Shown here in pieces: positions 25,131 through 31,550 of a DNA stretch of 51,067 bases (positions are counted from its first letter, which is position 1; each line of letters opens with the position of its first letter). The position numbers were made by a program, and so were the translations under genes. Below the pieces are notes generated by a model that saw only the letters and a program-made list of their open reading frames with translations, made no database searches and was not told where the DNA came from. The DNA comes from Candidatus Aminicenantota bacterium (lineage in GTDB: Bacteria > Acidobacteriota > Aminicenantia > UBA2199). The DNA lies in the NCBI GenBank assembly GCA_026393835.1, contig JAPKZK010000071.1:1-51067 (forward strand), read 5' to 3'.

Positions 25131-27218
25131 TTACATTCTTAAGAGGTATGATAGTTTGAGAAAAACCGACCAATCCTTTTGGGGTTTGCCCAATTCTCTT
25201 CTGGATTCGGAGGTTGCCCCGAGATAAAAGACGGTGCCGGGGTTTAGTTCATAGCTCAGCAGCAGCGATAAATAATGGGACGTATAAAAGTCATTGAATT
25301 CATAGATAATCCTGGAAGAAAGCTCCCGTGTGAACAGCGTGATACTTTTTACCCGGAAGATATTCATTTTCATCTCAAGGTCGCCGCCGGGTTCATGGTA
25401 AAAATAGTACCCGGTGTAAGTGATCTGGGAATTTACCCGGTTAAACAGCGTTAAATTACTGCTTAAGGTCCCCGCATAACTGAAGCCCAGGGAGGGATTT
25501 CTCTCGTCGTACTTGACGCTGTCGCCGAACGCGAATTCAGCGCCGATACTGAAACTCCTGGTAAGGTTTATTTCATAATCGAGTTCAAAATTTAATTTAT
25601 CGAAAAGAATCCCGGCGTATTTTTCCTGGGCGGGATGTATCTCCAGGTGGAACCAGGAATTTTTAAACGAGTGTCCTTCGAGACTGAACATTAACTCCGT
25701 GTCCACCATTTCCCCTGTTTTCCAATCGAAGTTCTGGGTAAACATGATGCGGGACCCGATGTTTCGTAAATATTCTTTTTCAGGGTAAAAGGTATACCCG
25801 CCCATAACCCAATAAGTCCAGTAATCGATGCGTCTCAGGAAGCCCACCTGGGCGTCGAAATCCGTAGTATAATGTTTATAGGCCGCGGTAAGGAATAATT
25901 TCCGGTTGCTGTAGCTGAACTCGGCCTGGACGGCGTTGCCGTCTTGCGGCCCGGTTTTGGAATAAGCGCCCTGGAACATGAAGGCAAAATTATTGAATTT
26001 CAGGAAAGAATCGGTAGAAAGCACCAGGTTGTTTTTGTCTTTCCAGTGTTTATGGGAAGCATAGACGCCGATGTAGCTGGCCCCTTTGAGCCGGTACATA
26101 TACCTTAGCACATTAATGGTGGCTTTATCCGAGCCCCCTTCGGTGATATCCCCGAGGTCTTCGAAGGATGAATCATCCCTGGTGGAGATAAACCCGAAGT
26201 TGGATTTTTCCGTTCTGCCGGTGAGTTTTATGCCCCACTGTGGGGCGGCGATCCTCCTGGAATAGAAGAGAATCAAGGGCATATCGAATATGGTATTGGA
26301 TTCCAGGAAAAAGGGCCGTTTTTCCGGGTACTCGATGGCAAAGCGCTGGTTGATGTCGATCATTCCCGCGTCCGACTCGATCTGGGAAAAGTCCGGGTTA
26401 TAGGTCAGGTCGAGGGTGAGATTGGAGTTGACGCCGTACTTGAAGGTGGCGCCGAGTTGGGTTTTGAATTTATCTTCTTTGGTTACCGAGGAGACCGAGG
26501 TGGGGATCAGTTCGAAATATTTCTTGGATTTTATTTCCCGGTCGATTTCCAGGGTGGCGGCCTGGGACAAATAGCCCCGGATATCCCGGCTCATGGGAAC
26601 GGATACGACGGCTTCCCCTTTCCTGGCGATTGTTCTTTCCACGGCCATGCCCCATTCCTGTTTATTAGCGCCCGAAGGGAAGCGGAGGGATTTAAAGGGT
26701 ATTTTTATTTCAACGAAATAGCCCCATTGGTAAATTTTCCCTTTCGAATACCACAGGGTATCCCAGGAGAGGTCCACGTCATCTTCCTCGCTTTCATCAT
26801 CCCTGGTCCCGTCGAATTGGATGCCGTAGGGGTTGGCGCCGAAAATGAAAGCCCGCTGCCGGGTGTTAAAGGTGTCCAGGTAGAGGGTCACGGTATCGGA
26901 GTTTTCAATATTCTCACGTTTGACCAGTTTGGCCCGGATTTTACCGGCTTCTTTATCCAGGCATTTAAAGGCCACATAGAGGTTTTGCTCGTCATACCCG
27001 AAGTAGGCAATGGTATCTTCCGTGCCCGGTTGGCCCCATTGGGGTTCGGACTGGTAGAACCTGTCGACTTTTTCAAAGGTTTCGTAGACATCGTCGATAT
27101 TTCCATCGATGTGGGGTGGATTGGGAATGTATTTGGCATTTACCCGTGGGCCCGGGGAACCGGCTAGCAATCCCAGGGGCAGAATAAGCAATAGCATTAA
27201 TTTATATACTTTCTTCAT
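25131..27218 (-). CDS. DUF5916 / CBM9-like domain outer-membrane protein
   Basis: A 695-aa secreted protein. The signal peptide is MKKVYKLMLLLILPLGLLAG. Residues about 30-220 form a CBM9-like carbohydrate-binding domain (PHIDGNIDDVYETFEKVDRF, DTIAYFGYDEQNLYVAFKC, WDTLWYSKGKIYQWGYFVEI, IPFKSLRFP). The rest is a DUF5916-type beta-barrel (YNPDFSQIESDAGMIDINQR, PEKRPFFLE), rich in aromatic strand pairs and probably anchored in the outer membrane. The family is common in Bacteroidota and Acidobacteriota, but its substrate is not established. AAAGGA lies before the ATG. No promoter was clear. Confidence 0.88.
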   Translation of the reverse strand: MKKVYKLMLLLILPLGLLAGSPGPRVNAKYIPNPPHIDGNIDDVYETFEKVDRFYQSEPQWGQPGTEDTIAYFGYDEQNLYVAFKCLDKEAGKIRAKLVKRENIENSDTVTLYLDTFNTRQRAFIFGANPYGIQFDGTRDDESEEDDVDLSWDTLWYSKGKIYQWGYFVEIKIPFKSLRFPSGANKQEWGMAVERTIARKGEAVVSVPMSRDIRGYLSQAATLEIDREIKSKKYFELIPTSVSSVTKEDKFKTQLGATFKYGVNSNLTLDLTYNPDFSQIESDAGMIDINQRFAIEYPEKRPFFLESNTIFDMPLILFYSRRIAAPQWGIKLTGRTEKSNFGFISTRDDSSFEDLGDITEGGSDKATINVLRYMYRLKGASYIGVYASHKHWKDKNNLVLSTDSFLKFNNFAFMFQGAYSKTGPQDGNAVQAEFSYSNRKLFLTAAYKHYTTDFDAQVGFLRRIDYWTYWVMGGYTFYPEKEYLRNIGSRIMFTQNFDWKTGEMVDTELMFSLEGHSFKNSWFHLEIHPAQEKYAGILFDKLNFELDYEINLTRSFSIGAEFAFGDSVKYDERNPSLGFSYAGTLSSNLTLFNRVNSQITYTGYYFYHEPGGDLEMKMNIFRVKSITLFTRELSSRIIYEFNDFYTSHYLSLLLSYELNPGTVFYLGATSESRRELGKPQKDWSVFLKLSYLLRM

Positions 27219-27391
27219 TAAAAATCCTTTTTGATTTTGAATAAAAACGTTGGGTCTGTTTTAGATTCAGTAACCCGTTATAGTTTAACATGTTTTGGCG
27301 GATAATGCAACTTCTTTTGCGGGCCAAATATTTGCCTTTCCCCTGCGCGTCAAAACTGATAAGGGAAAGAAATCCAGTTAATTTGAAGAGA

Positions 27392-27420
27392 TTGAATTAA
27401 AAAACTCAATGTAGTAAAAT
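27392..27420 (+). promoter_or_regulatory. Sigma-70 promoter of the sigma-54 activator gene
   Basis: TTGAAT, 17-bp spacer, TAAAAT, followed about 34 bp later by ATG 27455. Moderate match. Confidence 0.5.
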
Positions 27421-27454
27421 TAAACAAAATGAGATTAGAGTAGGTGTATAGACG

Positions 27455-28864
27455 ATGGCAAATGTTCTAATCATCGATGATGATAAAGTGATGTGCGATT
27501 GGATAGCAAATGCCGTGGAAGGAATGGGACAAAAATCAGCCCGCGCACACACACTGGCAGAGGGACTCAGGAAAGCCCAGGCGGAGTCGTTCGCTGTTAT
27601 TTTCCTTGAAGCGCAAATGCCGGATGGCAGCGGCCTGGATATCATGCCAAAAATAAAAGCCGCCGGGTATGCCCCGGAAATTATTATCATCACCGGGTTT
27701 GGCGATCCGGATGAGGCTGAACTGGCCATCGCAAACGGCGCCTGGGATTACATCGAAAAACCGGTCTCCCCGGAAGCTATAAAACTTCACCTGACCGGTG
27801 TCCTGGAATATAAAACCGAGAAAGGCGCGGGGAAGCCAGCCGCGGTTTTGAAAAGGAAGGACATTATCGGCAGTTCGCGGCGCCTCGATTCAAGCTTTGA
27901 GCTTCTTGGCCAGGCGGCGCAAAGCGATGTCAATGTTCTTATCACGGGCGAAACCGGGACCGGGAAAGAACTTTTTGCCAGGGCGATTCATTACAACAGC
28001 CCCAGGGCCGGCAAAAATTTTGTTATTGTGGACTGTACGGCGCTTCCTGAAACATTGGTTGAAAGCGTTCTGTTCGGGCACGTGCGCGGGTCTTTTACCG
28101 GGGCTTACACCAGCCGGGATGGTTTGATAAAACAGGCTGACGGGGGAACTCTTTTCCTGGATGAAATCGGTGAGCTGCCGCCGGCGATTCAAAAAAGTTT
28201 CCTCCGGGTTACCCAGGAACACCGGTTCCGTCCTGTGGGAGGAAACCAGGAGGTCACCAGCGATTTCAGGTTAGTTGGGGCTACCAACCGAAACCTGGAG
28301 AACATGGTCCGGCAAGGGCAATTTCGCGAAGACTTGCTCTTCCGGCTCCGGTCGTTGGTTTTCGAATTACCCCCATTAAGGGAGTGTCTCGAAGATATCA
28401 AAGAATTAACATTTCACTATATGCAGACATTGTGCGACCGGTTTGGGATAGGGGTGAAAGAATTCTCTCCCGAATTCTGGGATGCCGCCGCCAATTATAA
28501 ATGGCCGGGGAATGTCCGGGAACTGATCCAGGCCCTGGAAAAGGCATTGCTTGCCGCAAAAGATGAACCCATACTGTACCCGAAACACCTGCCGACGCAT
28601 ATTCGCATCCAGGTGGCGCGAAACGGCGTCTACAAGAAGTCCTTAAACCGGGATAAACCGGGGATAAGCGCAACGGCGCCGCCGACGCCGCCACGATTAA
28701 ATGAGCTGCGTAGGACCGCTGTTTCAGAAGCGGAGCAGCAGTATTTTAAGGACATGCTCTCTTTTGTGGGTGGAAATATCGATGAGGCTTGCCGGATTTC
28801 CGGCCTGTCCCGTTCACGACTCTATACTCTTCTCAAAAAATACCGACTCTCTCACCACATTTGA
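27455..28864 (+). CDS. NtrC-family sigma-54-dependent response regulator with Glu in place of the phosphoacceptor Asp
   Basis: A 469-aa regulator. The receiver domain (1-115) has the acidic pair IIDDDK but reads FLEAQMPDGSG where the phosphorylated Asp is expected; the residue is Glu52. K103-type Lys is present in EKPVSP. The AAA+ domain (about 140-370) has GETGTGKELFARAIH, the sigma-54 contact loop RGSFTGAYTS, Walker B GGTLFLDEIGELPP and the arginine-finger region. The C-terminus is a Fis-type HTH (ACRISGLSRSRLYTLLKK). It can activate sigma-54 promoters, of which two lie 1.4-1.7 kb downstream. With Glu52 it may be active without a kinase; no kinase gene is adjacent. Confidence 0.9.
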   Translation: MANVLIIDDDKVMCDWIANAVEGMGQKSARAHTLAEGLRKAQAESFAVIFLEAQMPDGSGLDIMPKIKAAGYAPEIIIITGFGDPDEAELAIANGAWDYIEKPVSPEAIKLHLTGVLEYKTEKGAGKPAAVLKRKDIIGSSRRLDSSFELLGQAAQSDVNVLITGETGTGKELFARAIHYNSPRAGKNFVIVDCTALPETLVESVLFGHVRGSFTGAYTSRDGLIKQADGGTLFLDEIGELPPAIQKSFLRVTQEHRFRPVGGNQEVTSDFRLVGATNRNLENMVRQGQFREDLLFRLRSLVFELPPLRECLEDIKELTFHYMQTLCDRFGIGVKEFSPEFWDAAANYKWPGNVRELIQALEKALLAAKDEPILYPKHLPTHIRIQVARNGVYKKSLNRDKPGISATAPPTPPRLNELRRTAVSEAEQQYFKDMLSFVGGNIDEACRISGLSRSRLYTLLKKYRLSHHI

Positions 28865-28958
28865 TCCTGACTCCTGGTTTCTTCTCCCTGTTTCTTGCGA
28901 TATCTTAATGGTATCCTTCTGCGTCGAATATATGAAAGACTCATATGAAAATTTATTT

Positions 28959-30182
28959 TCACTTTTTCTTTTTAAACTGCTGCTGATCCTGCTTCTTCTG
29001 CTTCTCCTGCATGGCCTGCCGGGCGACCTGTTTGACCCGTTCGATATCCTGTGTGTTCCGTTTGATCAACTGCTGCTTCTCGGCCTGATGCTGTTTCTGC
29101 AGTTTGGCCATTTGGTTTTGTTGATCCTGTGCAATCTTCGCTTTTTCAGCCCTGTCACGGATTTGCGCTAGTTCCCTGGCGCGTTTAGCCTGGATGTTTT
29201 TCAATTCTTGCGATTGGGTTTTTTCGAGGAGGGCCTTTTCCTGGGCCTGGTGCTTTCGGACGGCCGCTTCTTGGGCTTTTACCGGCGTCTGTAACCGCGG
29301 CTCAAAAATTTTGACCGGGGCCAGGTCCCGCCGGGCCTCATTCTTGTTCATGAAGGCTTTCGGTTTCGCGGCGACATCCTTATCCTTCCGAAAAGTCGGC
29401 CGGTAGATATGGATATCATTGCCCGCAACCCTGGCCTGTTTGGGCTCGCGGACGTCCCGGATCGTGTAGTGAGGTACTTTCCGCCCCGTGTCGCGCCGCA
29501 CACGGTCAATCCCGATTCCCTCGTTGACGATCCTGTTGTTGCGGAAGTAGATGTTGTTGTGGAGGGAAGTGTAATTAATGATGGTAACGTTGCGTTCATG
29601 AGGCAGGGTGCAGCGATGGATGTTACGGTCCAGGAAATGTGGGGCCTGGAGAAATATCCAGAAACGGTTGGGAGTTTTGAATGAAAAGGAGCTAAAACCA
29701 AAACCGGCGCGGAATTCGGCGCCGGGCGGCAGTGGCGCCCAACCCACATACCGGCTGCTCCATCTCCAGCTCACCCAGGCCGGACCCCAGTCTGTACCGG
29801 GAACCCAGAACCAGCCGAAATAGTTGTCATAACCCCAGCGCCCGTAATGGAAAGGAATTGCGCCCCATTCCTCCTGCGCTATCCAGGTCCAGCCATCGTC
29901 GGTCGAGACCCAGTGGCCGTCGCTGTAGGGCCGCCACCGGTAGCCCATATTCCTGGGGGTCCAGACATAGCCGTAGGGTTCCAGGTGGATCCAATTTCCA
30001 TATGGGGCCAGGTAGTTATACATGTAGTTAAAATCCATATCACCCATATTGGCCCCGTATTGTCCGTATTCTTGCGGGCCGCCCGTATTGGGGGGATAGC
30101 CGAGCTCCTGGCCCGAGGTGTAACGTACGCAACCCATGGCCAATAAAATACTTAATGTAAAATTCCACAGATATTTTTTCAT
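28959..30182 (-). CDS. Secreted Trp/Tyr-repeat protein with a coiled-coil tail (DUF6600-like)
   Basis: A 407-aa protein. The N-terminus MKKYLWNFTLSILLAMGC is a signal sequence; the lipobox is imperfect, so lipidation is uncertain. Residues about 45-160 carry repeated aromatic motifs: YGNWIHLEPYGYVWTP, WRPYSDGHWVSTDDGWTW, HYGRWGYDNYFGWFWVPG, WVSWRWSSRYVGWAPLPPG. This matches the DUF6600-like group. Residues about 310-407 are a long charged, Gln/Lys-rich coiled coil. Function is not known; a cell-envelope structural role is likely. AAGGAG precedes the ATG, and a perfect sigma-54 promoter lies at 30219-30234. Confidence 0.8.
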   Translation of the reverse strand: MKKYLWNFTLSILLAMGCVRYTSGQELGYPPNTGGPQEYGQYGANMGDMDFNYMYNYLAPYGNWIHLEPYGYVWTPRNMGYRWRPYSDGHWVSTDDGWTWIAQEEWGAIPFHYGRWGYDNYFGWFWVPGTDWGPAWVSWRWSSRYVGWAPLPPGAEFRAGFGFSSFSFKTPNRFWIFLQAPHFLDRNIHRCTLPHERNVTIINYTSLHNNIYFRNNRIVNEGIGIDRVRRDTGRKVPHYTIRDVREPKQARVAGNDIHIYRPTFRKDKDVAAKPKAFMNKNEARRDLAPVKIFEPRLQTPVKAQEAAVRKHQAQEKALLEKTQSQELKNIQAKRARELAQIRDRAEKAKIAQDQQNQMAKLQKQHQAEKQQLIKRNTQDIERVKQVARQAMQEKQKKQDQQQFKKKK

Positions 30183-30218
30183 GTTCGATCTCCTTATTTT
30201 ATCGTGTCTATAAAGTTA

Positions 30219-30234
30219 TGCAATTTACATGCCA
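30219..30234 (-). promoter_or_regulatory. Sigma-54 (-24/-12) promoter for the DUF6600-like gene
   Basis: On the minus strand TGGCATGTAAATTGCA: GG and GC in the correct 10-bp-spaced positions and all other consensus bases satisfied. The predicted start of transcription is near 30208 and the ATG is at 30182. Confidence 0.85.
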
Positions 30235-30362
30235 ATTCATATCTTAGCGTTATTACGTTGGCGGCGCGCCCGAATCATGGCGCCATCTCCAGGGTGATAT
30301 ATTCTTGTCTCGCCTTTTTCCCGGTGAGACGAATCGGGCTGTTTTTCCTCCTGGGAAATTGT

Positions 30363-30419
30363 CCTATAAAACAGTACATTTCCTATAAAACGGTACATTT
30401 CCCGCCGCGCGGTACTTCA
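30363..30419. repeat. Three 19-bp direct repeats and a nearby 14-bp palindrome
   Basis: CCTATAAAACAGTACATTT at 30363-30381, a one-mismatch copy at 30382-30400, and a third, diverged copy at 30401-30419 keeping GGTAC. A perfect palindrome GGCCGTGCACGGCC lies at 30455-30468. Both are between the two divergent sigma-54 promoters, where an activator would be expected to bind, but no direct evidence links them to the regulator at 27455. Confidence 0.6.
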
Positions 30420-30544
30420 AGGGATTCTTTAGTAAAATGGGGCGGCGCCCAACCGGCCGTGCACGGCCCCGGTGTTTTCCTTATGTGAAGACAGCGTCTC
30501 AAGTTCTTGTTTTTTTTGTAGGCTTTTTTGAGGTATTAGTAAAA

Positions 30545-30560
30545 TGGCATGTTTCTTGCA
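30545..30560 (+). promoter_or_regulatory. Sigma-54 (-24/-12) promoter for the gene at 30623
   Basis: TGGCATGTTTCTTGCA, a full consensus match with correct GG-N10-GC spacing. It differs from the opposite promoter only in the four middle bases. Transcription would start near 30571; a SD (TAAGGAG) lies before ATG 30623. Confidence 0.85.
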
Positions 30561-30622
30561 TAATATTTTTCAGGCCCGGGAAAAAGCGCCCACAGGCCGT
30601 TTTTTAAGGAGAATTTAAAACG

Positions 30623-30991
30623 ATGCAAGTGCTTTTTTATGCCGGTAGGAACCACCAGGATAAAAATAGGCTTGAAGCGGCGATCCATGAAGCGGTCCCG
30701 GGACGGACGATCGAGGTTTTCACGCGGTTGGAGGACTTGCGGGAGCGGTTCCGTTTCATCGTGGAACCGGATTCTATTGCTGTCTTATTAGCCGACGACC
30801 GTGAAGAGTTGCGGGAGATGCAGTTGTTCCGCGAGCTGCTCAGGGAGATTTATGTCATCCTGGTTATCCCGGATTGGCAGGAGAGCACCGTCAAACTTGC
30901 TCACCTCTTATTGCCGCGGTTTTTAAGCCCAAAAGAAGATAGTTTCACCGATATTAAAGAAGTCCTTAAAAAAATGGTCCGGGCCTCTTGA
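30623..30991 (+). CDS. Small pseudo-receiver-like protein of unknown function
   Basis: A 122-aa protein I do not recognise by name. Predicted alternating strands and helices look like a receiver/flavodoxin-like fold: MQVLFYAG, then helix, IAVLLADDREELREM, YVILVIPDWQESTVKLAHLL, LSPKED. It lacks the acidic pair and aspartate layout of a functional receiver, so a pseudo-receiver role is inference. It has its own consensus sigma-54 promoter and a strong SD, so it is expected to be switched on together with the divergent DUF6600-like gene. Confidence 0.7.
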   Translation: MQVLFYAGRNHQDKNRLEAAIHEAVPGRTIEVFTRLEDLRERFRFIVEPDSIAVLLADDREELREMQLFRELLREIYVILVIPDWQESTVKLAHLLLPRFLSPKEDSFTDIKEVLKKMVRAS

Positions 30992-31038
30992 CTCTCCCTT
31001 TCCGATTCCCAAAGAAACACGCAAATCCTGTCCGAGTT

Positions 31039-31200
31039 TATAACATTTTTGCCGAAAAAATGGCGTATTCGCACGGGGAAATGACGTATTCACTCAAAAG
31101 AATGATGTATTCACTACATGGGATGACGTATTCACTACAAAAGTTGATTGATCCGCTCAAAAAAATGACGTATTCGCACCTGGATGTGATCTGTTCGGAA
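31039..31200 (+). repeat. 21-bp tandem array, forward block
   Basis: The motif ATGACGTATTCACT (or near variants) starts at 31060, 31081, 31102, 31123, 31144 (decayed) and 31165, each exactly 21 bp apart, with fainter units at 31039 and 31186. The spacer bases differ between units. Confidence 0.88.
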
Positions 31201-31234
31201 TTGACCGGCGAGAAAATTGCGTACAGATCATTTT

Positions 31235-31410
31235 TTCGTGCGAATACGTCATTTCCTTGAGTGAATACGCCTCATAATTTAGTGAATACGCGGCATTTTG
31301 TGGTGAATACGCGACGTCTTTTAGTGAATACGCCTCCTACTCGTGCGAATACGCCTCACTTTTTCATGAATTAATCATTTTTCGATGTGAATATATGGAT
31401 TTTCCCGGGG
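31235..31410 (-). repeat. 21-bp tandem array, inverted block
   Basis: The complement motif with core GAATACG(T/C) is at 31242, 31263, 31284, 31305, 31326 and 31347, again 21 bp apart, with decayed units at 31368 and 31389. Together with the forward block it makes a head-to-head arrangement around about 31208. Confidence 0.88.
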
Positions 31411-31436
31411 CTGCATTCCTGCCTATCCCCTTTTCA

Positions 31437-31550
31437 TTATTTTTTTTCTTTAACCAATTTATCCCACTGGGACATGTTTATTTTATTGATTTCAACCAGA
31501 TAATCTCGCAGCATATCCAGGGTGATTTGTTTTCGATTCTCAAGAATGGG
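31437..31550 (-). pseudogene. Shifted-frame tail following the NACHT gene
   Basis: Directly overlapping and beyond the NACHT stop, another minus-strand frame reads LEPILENRKQITLDMLRDYL and continues for about 20 more residues (VEINKINMSQWDKLVKEKK) to a stop at 31437. It resembles a natural C-terminus, and no start codon with an SD precedes it. It may be the old C-terminus of the NACHT protein lost by a frameshift, or a very small separate gene. Confidence 0.35.

Noticed and set aside
27295..27312. Sigma-54 promoter TTGGCGGATAATGCAA upstream of the activator gene
   Set aside because: GG and GC are only 8 bp apart; a sigma-70 promoter lies closer to the gene.
31039..31410. CRISPR-like or coding array (MTYSLxx heptads in an ORF at 30988-31260)
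   Set aside because: Repeat and spacer are too short and the second block is inverted. The ORF starts with TTG at the previous stop, lacks an SD, and exists only because 21 is a multiple of three.
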